Part shown: positions 45,330-54,933 of the stretch, piece after piece
Layout: each line of letters opens with the position of its first letter
Numbering within the stretch: the first letter of the stretch is position 1
Source: Hydractinia symbiolongicarpus
Lineage: Eukaryota; Cnidaria; Hydrozoa; Anthoathecata; Hydractiniidae
DNA length: 64,000 nt
Assembly: GCF_029227915.1 (NCBI RefSeq)
Contig: NC_079878.1
Location: 15,126,001 to 15,190,000 of the forward strand
Direction of reading: 5' to 3'
The notes under the pieces: generated by a model
What the model saw: only the letters and a program-made list of their open reading frames with translations
Told to the model about the DNA's origin: nothing
Database searches by the model: none
Made by a program: the position numbers and the translations under genes

Positions 45330-47089
45330 TTACAAAGTAAATGGATCGTCTTCAGTATCGTCACTGTCTAGGATGGTTTTAGCTTTTTCCATGCATTTTG
45401 AATAAAATTCGCCACTTCGGACTTTCGAAGGATCTGTGGTAGTTATTCCGCATACATCAAAGGATTTCATTATCATATCCTTGTCATCTGAAATAATTTG
45501 GAATGCCTTTTCAACCCAATCCACCATGTCCTGTCTGGTTGGCGGAGGTAGCTTATAATCGCTAGGTCTAGGTGTGGGCATCTTCTCGACTGCTTTGTTG
45601 ACATGCTCGACCCAACATTTTCGTAGAATTGCTTTAAATGGTTTGTTAATACATACATCCATTGGCTGACACTTTGAAGTACAACCGGCTGGGATCATTA
45701 AGGCATCTGATTTGTTTTCGTTCAGCTTACTCGCCACAGTGTCTGTCTTGTGAGCAGAAAAGCATCATAGGTTAACAGGGAGTTTTCCAATCCGAGCTCT
45801 TTGTTGATTTTCTTCACATATTTGAACCATATCTCATCCAGCCAAACAATCATGAGATCTTCATCCATCCATGCTTTCTCTTGAGTTTTTACGACAAACC
45901 CTTCAGGAACACGCAATTTTCCGATAGTTCTTTCAGTCTTCCCTTTAAAAATCAGCATCGGCGGTAGCAAAGTACCGTCAGCAGCAGCTGAAAGAACGAT
46001 GGTGATATGTTTCTTGTCATTCCCTGACGAACAACACATTCTCTGCTACCGATCTTACAGATGCTCTTTGTTGGGACCATATCGAAAAAAGCTGGAGTTT
46101 CATCCATATTTCCCACCAATGATCTGGGATATTTCCCAATTCTCATGAAACGACCGGCATCTGCAGAAAACTTCGAAATCGATTCTTCCAATTGACGTGG
46201 AAGCTTTTGGCTCACTGATGTCCTGCTGTGCAGTGACAAACGATGTCGTTGAAAGAACTTCGCGACCCAGCCTCGGCTAGCATTAAAATCAGGATTGTGA
46301 GGTTGGACGACACCTTTTGCTTTCTCTTGTAACGCAAGAACAGACACTGGGACATGCAAATCTCTAAGTTCAAGAATCCATCGAATCAAATCATTCTCGA
46401 CTTCCAACGGATATGTTATTGGTCGACCAGCTCCTGAACGATTCCCTTTATCACTCAGCTTTACTGCTCTGCCTGGAGTTTTCACGATGTTTCGAAGAGT
46501 TGACTCGTGCACATGGAAAGCTTTGGCTGATTCGGTATAACTTTTCGTGAGTGCGTAGTGTTCTCGCATTTCGATTTTCGTTTTTTCAGTGAATCTCTTA
46601 CGTGTTGTGTGTTCGTTTCCACCGACGATATTGGCTCGTTGGTGTAGATAGAAATTACATATGATCGATTCGAAATGCTGAGATTGTTGCTTTAGATTGT
46701 TGAAGTCGTGATTTTTTTCTATCATTCGCTCGATCTGTTCACCTGTGTACGGTTTGGGTGGCCTACCAACAGGCTTCTTACTTGGAGGAGGCGCTATTTT
46801 TCCTGAAAATAATAATAGAATGAATCCTTGAGCAAATAATAACTTAAACTCAAATGTATAGTATTTGAGAAAAACAATCACCCCTATGAGTTATTCTGTC
46901 ACTTTCATTTCAAAGTTGAAATCATAATTTGAGTCACATTAAACTAAAGTTTTACTTACTGCCTAAATAAACCACGTCGTCATCTTTTGCAGTTCCAGGA
47001 GCAAAATAAGAGGATATTGTTGATTGACGCTTTCGTTGGGTTTTAACGTTGCTTTGAAAATAGCCAAACAGTTTGGTTTGGGTTGACAT
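45330..47089 (-). pseudogene. pogo-like transposase of element B with two N-terminal PIP boxes
   Basis: Exon 1 (47,089-46,960) encodes MSTQTKLFGYFQSN, then RQSTISSYFAPG: two matches to the PCNA-interacting consensus Q..[ILM]..[FY][FY] (QTKLFGYF and QSTISSYF). Exon 2 begins at 46,802: GRPPKP AT-hook-like start, psq HTH (TEKTKIEMREHYALTKSYTE), CENPB-type HTH (ENDLIRWILELRDLHVP ... RGWVAKFFQRH) and DDE_1 core (NMDETP; LLTYDAF; CTSKCQPMDV). Shifts near 46,030 and 45,730 break the catalytic part in this copy. An acidic tail (DSDDTEDDPF) ends at 45,330. Confidence 0.82.
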
Positions 47090-47337
47090 GATGATACCAC
47101 GTGCGACAGACTAACAGCACTGACAAAAGAAAAGAGTGCTCCAAATCGATTGTTTTGAATTTGTAAAATCATTTGGGTTTTCCTCTATGAAAAGAAACAC
47201 TCGATTTGCAATGCAATGAGCTCGCAATATCATTTGGATTTTCCTCCGAACAAAAACATTGGATTCGAAATGCAAAGACGTCAGTATTTGCCTGATGCTA
47301 GCTTCTACCTCGACGTACTCAGAAAAGTTGTAGAAAA

Positions 47338-47877
47338 ATGACCGACGATATTACTCCATTACTACTTCTTGATTTAGAGATACCAATACCATTGGAAAAA
47401 GAATTTACTGTTCCTTGTTGCATCAGAGGTTATCAAATTTACAGATGGAAGCAATGGAAAGCTAAAATAGGATCAATTTTAACGAGCGAACCAGAAGTGA
47501 GACCAGGTGCTTTGGTTGAAGATAAATATTCCATTGCTGTATTAGATAATGGACAAACAATTGGACATGTGCCTAAATTTCTCTCGCAACTGATATTCTT
47601 TTTTCTTAAATACGAAGGCACGTTATCAATAAAGGTAACAGGAGAGCGAAGATTCTCATTCGATCTTCCACAAGGAGGTATGGAGATACCAGCTGATTTT
47701 GTCTTCAAAACAGTCGATGCAAAACTTCACAATCAAATGAGAGAGAAAGTTCTCAAGGAACTGGAAAACTTTGAAGGGAGAAGAAAAGTTGGTATAAATA
47801 AGAGTTCAAAAAAGAAAGAAAAAAGAAAAGAAAAAGTACCAAAAAGTGTGTTTTCAATTTTTCAACCCCTAATTTAA
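47338..47877 (+). CDS. Intact HIRAN-like accessory protein of element B
   Basis: 179 residues, no stops. After a short acidic start, residues 26-130 follow the HIRAN pattern: CIRGYQIYRWKQWKAKIG, a E.....EDKYSIAVLDNG turn, IGHVPKFLSQLIFFFLKYEG, SIKVTGERRFSFDLPQGGME and IPADFVF. A basic coiled tail (KKKEKRKEK) and a final SVFSIFQPLI follow. HIRAN domains of HLTF/Rad5 bind 3' DNA ends at stalled forks; function here is inferred. The gene is divergent from the transposase and lies inside the same TIRs, so it moves with it. Confidence 0.7.
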   Translation: MTDDITPLLLLDLEIPIPLEKEFTVPCCIRGYQIYRWKQWKAKIGSILTSEPEVRPGALVEDKYSIAVLDNGQTIGHVPKFLSQLIFFFLKYEGTLSIKVTGERRFSFDLPQGGMEIPADFVFKTVDAKLHNQMREKVLKELENFEGRRKVGINKSSKKKEKRKEKVPKSVFSIFQPLI

Positions 47878-48356
47878 TACGATTTGATTCCTATTTTACT
47901 CTAATTATTAGTACGACAATCAACTTCAATTTCCAAGGTATTTTATTTCCTCTTAAAATAATTATTTTTACCGGAGGATTAAATTAGAAGAATGACGGTA
48001 ATGGGCAATTAGATTACGACGAGGATAATGAGTCTGAGTGGGAGGATGCTAACGACGATGAAAACTTCAACCCAAACGCATTTGACTTTATAATTGATGA
48101 CGAACATAATTTGTAAAATAACTTTGGATTACGTTTAGAAAAGATAGGTCAATGGAATATTTTGCATTCCAATTTTTTTAACAAACTCCATCGTATGACA
48201 AAACATTAGTCACTTAGGCCAGCCGCCAAAATTAATTCCCGCCAAATTTTATTTTTTTCTGCATCCGCCAAAATTAATTTCATCAAATTACGTTAAAATT
48301 GGCGGATTGTGTCGTCCGCCAAATTTCTTCCCGCCAAAATTTGTTCCCTTAAGGTA

Positions 48357-50270
48357 ATTATATGTTTTTGACAACATCAAGGTTTAAATTTCTTGATATT
48401 AAAAATTTTCTTGCACCAGACTTGAGTTGTGATAGGTGGTGTAAATCACCTGATTGCAGACTGCAGAAATTAGTATTTCTTTACGAATGGTTAACGAGCT
48501 ATGATAAGCTAAGCCACGCAGGACCTGTGAAGCGCTGTGATTTTTACAGCAGTCCTAGAAAGAAATCCATCTCACGCGCCGAATATCAAAATTTTAGAAA
48601 AGAGTTTTATAAACGTGGCTGCGTGACGATGATAGATTGGCTACGCGAGTACAATCTTGCCGACGTTGAGCCCTTTATGGAACAGTTGACAAAACAAGGG
48701 GGCAATACCACGTTGATGAAATTGATATTTTAAAGTTGCGGTGAGTATCCCTGGAGTTTCGATGCGACACGTGTTAAACAAGGCATTAGAGAAGAACCCT
48801 GAATGTGAATTGTATGTACCTGGGGAGTCGTGTATACACACATGTGAAAAAAAGTGCAAGGGCAAGGCATGCAAACAATGTAAAACGATAAAAAATGAAT
48901 GCGTAAAATGATGCAAAAATCAAGGTATGGTAGGTGGTCCAGCGACTGTATTTTGTAGATACCACAAACATGGAAGGACTCGAATCAGATCACATATTTA
49001 CGGTAAAGAAGCTAAAATGATGAAGACCTTACTAGGTTACGACGCCAATATGCTGTACCCTTCTACCCTGGTATATGACTTTCCATGTGGTAAAGAAAAA
49101 TTGATCAAATACAAGAATCGAAAAAATCAGCAAAATATTGATTCATTGACAAGACGGGTTCAAAATGGCTCACTATTTGGGTTTGCGCTGGAGATTGAGG
49201 TGCCTGAGAATCTGCGTGAAAAATTTGGCGAAATGGCACCACTATATGTTGTCGACAAGGTACCTTCTGCCCAAGTACCGGAGCATATGAAAAAGTACCA
49301 GACAGCGACAGGTCGCAAGGTGAACAAAGATAGAAGGAAGCTTTTAGGGGTATTGAAAGCTGAAAAAATATTACTTTTTACACCTCTGTTAAAATGGTAC
49401 CTCGAACATGGTTTGAAAGTGACCGATTTTTAAAATATAAGCGCGGTAAACCTTTTGCTTGGTTTCCTACCGAAGTGGCCGAAGCAGGGAGGCAAGCAGA
49501 TCAAGATCCTGATAAATAGATGGCTGGTGATTGAGGATTTAGCAAGGCATGCGAACACAATTTTTTCAATGGATGAAAAAAGGTAGACGAAGCTTTAAGA
49601 TCGTCATTTTTTGAAGATTTATAGGAAATTGGCGATGCGTACGAAATAAGGCAAGGCAAAAGAAAAGTGAGTATAACACGCCCTTATCAATGTGGTATAG
49701 CAGTCTATCAATTGGCAAAATTGCGCATGTTGGAATTCTATTATGATTTTCTTGACAAATACATAGATGGACGCGACTTTGAATACATGTACATGGATAC
49801 GGACAGTGCATACTTTGCGATTTCTGGTGAAAATCTGCGTGATGTCGTTCGACCTGAGTTAATTGAAAAGTACGACGAAGATGTAAAAAACTGGACCGTG
49901 ACTGATAAATACTCGGAGCGAACGCTAGGACTTTTTAAGCCTGAATTTATTAGTACGAAAATGATTGCGTTGACTGCAAAATGTTACTTCTGCAGTGGAA
50001 AAAATGGTACAAGTATAGCTGTAAAGGGTGTCAAAAGTACAAAAGGATCTTAATTGGAGCCGCTATATGAATGCATTGCAAAATGGTCTTGATAAGGCGC
50101 GAAATACTGGCTTTAGAATACATAGGCAAGGGATTCTAACATACGAGCAGCAGAAGTTAGGTTTATCCGTATACTATGACAAGCGCACAGTTTTAGGTGA
50201 TGGTATACATACCTATCCGCTTTGTGTTTTAAATTTTCTCACAACCTCGAGTCACTCCTCATCAGTATAA
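48357..50270 (+). pseudogene. Polinton 2 DNA polymerase, 3' part
   Basis: Resumes directly after element A with MFLTTSRFKFLDIKNF. Then a cysteine cluster (48,830-48,920), LLGYDANMLYPS (motif A-like, 49,035), a motif B region around LLGVLKAEK, and the catalytic YMDTDSAYFAI (49,790). It ends with GILTYEQQKLGLSVYYDKR and stop 50,268-50,270. Frame changes at about 48,730, 48,910, 49,430, 49,500 and 50,030. Too damaged to work. Confidence 0.82.
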
Positions 50271-50399
50271 AGTGGTAAAAACAAGATGAAACCTCATTTG
50301 CCTCATCTATTTATAAATGTTTTTGAATAACCAAGTGATTTTCTGCATGATGCGCGAATGAGCTAGCCGGTGATGCGTGGATTTTCACACGAGTAATAC

Positions 50400-50560
50400 T
50401 CAAGGTGATACTGCAAAAGTATATACGGAGTTTGAAGCAGGCTTAGTCCTGGCTGAAGGCTATGGATGGGCAGGCGAGACCATGCCTTACCTGGAGGTGG
50501 CCGTCTCGTCCAGCTTTCTATCACACACTGTGCCAAATCGGGAAAATTGTGCCTAATGCA
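50400..50560 (+). pseudogene. GYGW-GETMPYLE small ORF, Polinton 2 copy
   Basis: One frame gives GLVLAEGYGWAGETMPYLEV then SHTVPNRENCA and a stop, matching 32,381-32,148 of Polinton 1 and in the same place just after the polymerase. No ATG in frame close upstream. Confidence 0.4.
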
Positions 50561-50696
50561 GGTTAAAAAAAAATGTCAGTGCAAGGAACGGCCTCTGAAA
50601 CTGCTCTCTTAAAAGAGTAAGAAATGCACAACATCTCAACATTCTTTACCACTAGACAATTTCCGGGTCAAAGGGAATGGACAACTGACGAAATGG

Positions 50697-51054
50697 TGCA
50701 TCAGATGCCTGGATATCGACAAGGCGTTAAGTGAACGTAGCAAATGCCCACACAAAAAACAAAGAAAGCATTGCTCCATATGCTATCGCCCAAGCTATCT
50801 ATATAACCTTATTCTTGCCAGAATACATATGGCCCTAAATTATGATGCGGAGATAGCTTCCCAGGAATATCTAGGATGTGTTATTGTTACATTTATGAAG
50901 TTTAGGGGCGGAATAAACTAGGGAAACCGAAGTATAGGGAGAACGGGGTATATCCTAGTGAGGAGGAACAGATTGCAAGGCTGCACTATACCAACATGAA
51001 GCCCATGTGGGTTGAGGGTAATCAAACGAAAGGTAATCGATATATCTCTGAGTA
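50697..51054 (+). pseudogene. Zinc-finger HNH-type protein, Polinton 2 copy
   Basis: Reads KWCIRCLDIDKA, KCPHKKQRKHCSICYRPSYL, and then EIASQEYLGCVIVTFMKFRGGIN in one frame. The HNH core that follows is frameshifted, and the expected DHKIP block is disrupted; the tail near 51,000 retains IPT...VIKRK fragments. Matches 31,650-31,224 of Polinton 1, confirming two conserved CxxC knuckles. Confidence 0.5.
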
Positions 51055-51191
51055 GTGGAAAAGATTGTAGTATAGCGCGGTTGAACAAATAAACTTCCAA
51101 TAAATGGAATTTTGTTTATTTTTTGCGATAATTTTACCGTATATGACAGTACTACTATTTTTTTTTAGGGTTTCAATATATAATAAATAAA

Positions 51192-51431
51192 ATGACCGAG
51201 CTTGCAAATGCATTTGATGTTGTTGATACCCCCGCAGAAGCGACGACAAATAAGGAAAAACCTATCGATAAACGTCAAGTTTTGAAAGATGCAATCAGAG
51301 AGGGTAAGGCACATCTATTACCGAAGAAATGTACTGAAAGTTTTATTGACAAAGCATCAGATGATGCGATCGACAACGAGAAATTCAAGAGAAAGGAAAA
51401 AAAACAGGCCAGGCCTTATCTGCGCATGTAG
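51192..51431 (+). CDS. Small lysine-rich Polinton ORF
   Basis: 79 residues starting MTELANAFDVVDTPAEAT, with KRQVLKDAIREGKAHLLPKK then CTESFIDKASDDAID. Compact, charged, helix-rich, no known domain; it stops after RPYLRM. Located between the HNH-type gene and the membrane-protein genes. Probably a conserved Polinton small gene truncated at its C-terminus. Confidence 0.4.
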   Translation: MTELANAFDVVDTPAEATTNKEKPIDKRQVLKDAIREGKAHLLPKKCTESFIDKASDDAIDNEKFKRKEKKQARPYLRM

Positions 51432-51879
51432 TAAACTTGTATTTAACTGCTGTGATAACGATATTGATAACAATGACAGACTTCGGTATTCTATTTCATG
51501 TTACATTCGGTACATTTCTAGCGCCGTTACCGGTGTTGGCACACACTGTGAAACATGTTGAAGTTTTTTCCGCACCAAAAAAATCTAAAAATCTAGAAGA
51601 AAAGGATGGGGATTAATATGTCAAAAATAATTGTCGGATTACGCGAAAAGTATGATAAAAACTTTCACTTTAACTTTAGACATTCAACGAAACGCTCGGT
51701 CATGTTGTCGAAAAATTTAAATCACTCCGCCCGCGGATAGGTTTCCAGCTCATGCTTGTGAGTTGGAGTTAGATGAAAAGGGTTCTAAATATCTATAAAG
51801 GAAAAGGGTGTGAATACATCGAGAAAAAATGTGAGTTGTGTGATTGACATTTTGTAGGGGTCGACCTCCTATAAAATAA

Positions 51880-52215
51880 ATGAGTGAGAACAAGCAAGAA
51901 CCAAAACAAGTTATTACGAAGAAAAATGAAGGTCGTGTTGCTGCGGGTAAGAAACTTGCTGAATGGAACCGCCAGAACAAGGAGAATTTGCATAAGAACA
52001 AGGATCAAGTAGAGAGTAGTACTTCGTCAAGTAGTTCAATAAGTACTGGGTCTTCTTCTACCGAAGTTTTAGAAGGAACGGCAGCGGTTGGTATTATTGT
52101 GATAATGGGAGGCGTCTATTATAAATTCTTTAAACAACACGGAATACAGCAGCAGCCTGAAAAATCATCAGAGCAACCGCTTCCTGTTGAAAAAAAGTTC
52201 AACCTTAAAAATTGA
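51880..52215 (+). CDS. Single-pass membrane protein with basic N-terminus
   Basis: 111 residues: a charged N-terminal half (KKNEGRVAAGKKLAEWNRQN), a Ser/Thr-rich linker (STSSSSSISTGSSS), a hydrophobic segment (AAVGIIVIMGGVYYKFF) and a polar C-terminus. ATG 51,880 chosen as the first in frame. Not seen in Polinton 1 unless as the Pro-rich ORF at 32.0 kb. Probably a virion or host-membrane protein left over in this capsid-less element. Confidence 0.45.
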   Translation: MSENKQEPKQVITKKNEGRVAAGKKLAEWNRQNKENLHKNKDQVESSTSSSSSISTGSSSTEVLEGTAAVGIIVIMGGVYYKFFKQHGIQQQPEKSSEQPLPVEKKFNLKN

Positions 52216-52246
52216 CATTTTTATAATGCATTAACCATATAATAAA

Positions 52247-52525
52247 ATGACAAACGTTACGCCTTATGAGAAAAGAGTAATTGATATGTTATACGAGACA
52301 GTAGTAGATCTCGGTTTCACCTTTGGATATGCCCTTGCGGGTAAGAAATTTCTAGGAATTACACGACCCTCTGCCAGTATGAGGCAATACTATATTGTGA
52401 CGATCGAAAATAAACCAAAATTATCCGATTTTTACACACCCTCAAAAAATCAACAGGACGGTAAACTAACCTTTATTGTTGGCTCCTTGGCCCTCTTAGG
52501 TTTTGCGGCTTACAAATATTTATAA
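52247..52525 (+). CDS. Fusion of two Polinton membrane proteins
   Basis: Residues 1-45 (MTNVTPYEKRVIDMLYE...FLGIT) match the 31,984-31,733 protein of Polinton 1, and residues 46-92 (YYIVTIENKPKLSDFY...FIVGSLALLGFAAYKYL) match the 28,286-28,432 protein. In Polinton 1 these are separate genes about 3.4 kb apart on opposite strands. The join therefore marks a rearrangement that also removed everything between, including capsid and ATPase genes. The ORF is intact and reads into the integrase 6 bp later. Confidence 0.7.
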   Translation: MTNVTPYEKRVIDMLYETVVDLGFTFGYALAGKKFLGITRPSASMRQYYIVTIENKPKLSDFYTPSKNQQDGKLTFIVGSLALLGFAAYKYL

Positions 52526-52531
52526 AAAACA

Positions 52532-53535
52532 ATGTCAAAACATATCGTTACAGAAAAAGATGCAAAAAACTAAGCAGTATTTATTACAACCCCGAACATC
52601 TTTGGGTTGGTAGAAAAGCCATCAAATTACTCTCCTCAGAGAGTGGACTATCCAAAAAGAAAGTCATACACTGGTTATCCAGGCAACTACTTTTTCTTCG
52701 GCATATTCGAGGACCAAAAAAGATTGATTACCCTTATTTTACAATTACAAAACCGAATGAAATGCACCAGTTTGATCTCTTGTACATGCCCCATGACAAG
52801 CTGTATGGCAACACATACAAGTATATCCTGACAGTCATCGATGTAGCTTCAAGATGTGAAGTGGCGAGGCCTCTACGCACAAAAACAGTCAGCGAGGTTG
52901 CGGACATGATTAAAGACATATATAAAGCAGGTCCCTTACACTACCTTACAATTTTTCAATGCGATAATGGTTCAGAATGCAAATCGGATGTCACGAAAGT
53001 TTTGGAATCAAAAAGGGTGGAAATTAAACGAGCTACAACCAAATATCATCACACCTTTACAGAGTTCGTGAGTCCTACAACAAAGTGCTTGCAGAAAGAC
53101 TATTTAAGCCTCAAGATGCAGAAGAGTTGGTAACTGGGGAGAATAGTAGTACATGGGTGAAACCTGTACGCCACCGTGAAGAATTTAAATAATAACAAGA
53201 CTGCAATGATTGCAATGAAGGCTCCGAAGGCTATGAAGTTGGATGATGTACCACTTACAAAAAATCAAGAATATGCGGAGGAAAAAACTTTGCGTGAAGA
53301 TGGGTTGTACCTCTCTCTGTTACACCCTGGAGAAGAACATGGTTATCAGAAAAGACGCGCAACGGATGCTTTTTGGAGTAAGGAAACATATAGGCTGGTT
53401 CGCATTGTAGCAGAACCAAATAGTCGGGTGTTGTATTATTTGAAAGACGGGCCTGATCGAAGTTTTGTCGCAGAGGTATTAATGCTAGTACCAGAGGATG
53501 TCGAAATACCTCCAGAATATGTAAAAGAATGGTAG
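52532..53535 (+). pseudogene. Polinton 2 integrase (DDE), frameshifted
   Basis: ATG 52,532 (MSKHIVTEKDAKN) with an early stop; then in other frames YYNPEHLWVGRKAIKLLS, HQFDLLYMPHDKLYG (first Asp), QCDNGSECKS (second Asp), a region near 53,070 where the expected Glu is lost by a frame change, and a C-terminal domain RRATDAFWSKETYRLVRIV then GPDRSFVAEVLML ending VPPE/IPPEYVKEW. At least three breaks. Same order of neighbours as in Polinton 1 (tail-anchored protein before, MEAYVQ-family gene convergent after). Confidence 0.85.
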
Positions 53536-53587
53536 ATTTTTTAAATTTTTTTGTGCCTTTGATAAGCCATAAAAAATATTTAAGTCC

Positions 53588-54190
53588 TTATTGATCATCT
53601 TCATCCCAATCATCATCTGGATCATCTTCAACTGGATCTCGCAAATAACCATAAGGATGTAAGGTATAGAACGGATATCCATAGACGATTCCTTTAATAA
53701 CATTTCGCTCGCTATCAAGGTCGATGTCAACCAACTGTCTATCTGCTATAGGAAAGTCTAGGATGTCGCCTATTTTTTCCAAGTCCGCCAGATCTGATAG
53801 CCATGCCTCTTTATTTTTGATTACATCGTAACATATAACACCGTATTTGTTAACATCCACATCAATAATATGCAGTCCTAGGCGTTGTATATCATATTCT
53901 AACACTATGTCGATCTCAAGCCTTGCGAATGTTGCCCATGTTTTTTTGCCTGATGCTACTCTATAAAAAAGCTCTTCATCTTCATCAATTGGGTCCATGT
54001 ATTCAAATCCTTCATAGTATATTCCATTTCGAAACTTAAAATTTTCCAAGCATTGCGAGCAATAACCAGTAACTGATGCTGTTTTGATGCAACATTGTAG
54101 TACAGGTACAGAGATATTGTAGATATTGTTAAATTGTAATTGTTGTACGTATGCTTCCATATTTTGTTTTGTTAATTTTTTGGAATCCAA
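53588..54190 (-). CDS. Conserved Polinton ORF (MEAYVQ family), intact
   Basis: 200 residues. MEAYVQ start (in-frame at 54,160; upstream ATG 54,190), VPVLQCCIK...TGYCSQCLENF cysteine cluster (CC, C, C), a beta-rich centre, DIDLDSERNVIKGIVYGYPF and an acidic tail (DDPDDDWDEDD). Possible zinc binding through the cysteines. Its first 60 and last 50 residues match 30,026-29,575 of Polinton 1. Convergent with the integrase. Function unknown. Confidence 0.6.
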   Translation of the reverse strand: MDSKKLTKQNMEAYVQQLQFNNIYNISVPVLQCCIKTASVTGYCSQCLENFKFRNGIYYEGFEYMDPIDEDEELFYRVASGKKTWATFARLEIDIVLEYDIQRLGLHIIDVDVNKYGVICYDVIKNKEAWLSDLADLEKIGDILDFPIADRQLVDIDLDSERNVIKGIVYGYPFYTLHPYGYLRDPVEDDPDDDWDEDDQ

Positions 54191-54875
54191 AATTTCTTAT
54201 CTTGGACAAATACAAGAAAAAAAATAATTTCAGCGTTGCTGTCATTCTGTAAGAAACTCCACTGCCTAATATAGCGATAAATTTTATTAATGATGTGAAA
54301 TATGGAGAAGTCGGGCGCTACAGGGTTATATTGTATAAAGGTGCAGCCCCAGGCTTGCTCGATATGTTTTTGTCTTTTTACCTTGCAGTCAGTAAATCTA
54401 TCAACATGTCCAAACTCATCACATTCGACAGCTAATCTGTACTTTGGGAAGTACGTGTCGATCCTATATCCATCGACATGGTGCTGCACCACCATATCTT
54501 TACCATCAAAAGCGGCGCGGATGTTGTTAAGGGTGCCTTCCTCCTTCGACAAAAGCTTTATGTTTTGAATTTTTATGCCGCAATGCTCTGCAATTTTAAT
54601 AGCATCCAAACCTTTGCATCTCATCATGATTTCCCTAACATCTTCAGCTGAAATCAAGACGTCGTGCCCATTCTGTCCGCCTCCGTACATGCCAGACCGG
54701 GAAGAAGCTGATCGGTAAAATTCATATCTGATTCGTCCTTCAATATTTTTGCATGTTGCTCATATTTCACGAATTCCAAAACATTCACCAACATGGCTTC
54801 GTTTAAACCATGGAACCTGACAATCGTCATATATAATTTCTACGTGTGGGGCAAGCACCATAACAAGCTTTTCGG
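54172..54875 (-). pseudogene. MSV199-like plus PD-(D/E)XK nuclease-like protein
   Basis: The N-terminal part in one frame (VPWFKRSHVGECFGIREI, about 54,800) is followed after a break by MYGGGQNGHDVLISAEDVRE and IKIAEHCGIKI, an MSV199-type DNA-binding arrangement. Then a nuclease-like core: DGYRIDTYFPKYRLAVECDE, KVKRQKHIEQ, GCTFIQYNP. The D-(about 14)-ECDE pattern fits a PD-(D/E)XK active site. MSV199 proteins occur in entomopox- and iridoviruses and in virus-like elements. The last 14 residues overlap the start of the MEAYVQ-family gene. Confidence 0.6.
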
Positions 54876-54933
54876 AAAACATATTTTTGTTATATCCTCA
54901 GGTAGAAACAGATTTTTTGTATGGACGATACAT

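Larger units (their letters stand above)
45086..47998 (-). mobile_element. pogo-like element B with transposase and HIRAN-like gene
   Basis: Flanked by TA (45,084-45,085; 47,999-48,000). TIR reads ccgtcattcttctaatttaa; a ctaattattagtacg motif recurs beneath both ends (45,165; 47,903). Two genes are divergently arranged: a two-exon transposase on the minus strand and an intact HIRAN-like gene on the plus strand. Their starts are separated by 248 bp (47,090-47,337), a likely shared promoter region. Confidence 0.9.
44269..48116 (+). pseudogene. DDE_1-type (pogo-like) transposase of element A, interrupted
   Basis: Catalytic-domain only. First Asp in MNLDQPPLK, then KRSITGTFIITLDGKMLPFQ, PESFSLSANPKHFSN, second Asp in LLILDVFKGQ, and third acidic residue in VFQSFDLTVNGHCKSFLKK. 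Frame shifts at a run of G (44,437) and near 44,830. The C-terminal acidic tail is split by element B at 45,084 and resumes at 48,001 (YDEDNESEWEDAN). The HTH part is lost. This is the Tc1/mariner-superfamily DDE_1 domain found in Tigger and jerky-like proteins. Confidence 0.75.
43477..48354 (+). mobile_element. pogo-like element A (GGCGGA TIRs), host of element B
   Basis: Flanked by TA duplications (43,475-43,476; 48,355-48,356). TIRs read ccttaag.gaacaaattttg then ggcgg, with extra ggcggattt repeats inside both ends. It contains a HIRAN-like gene on the minus strand and a DDE_1-type transposase on the plus strand, and is itself interrupted at 45,084 by element B. It sits inside the polymerase gene of Polinton 2, whose coding sequence is interrupted only by the element and its TA duplication. 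Confidence 0.88.
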
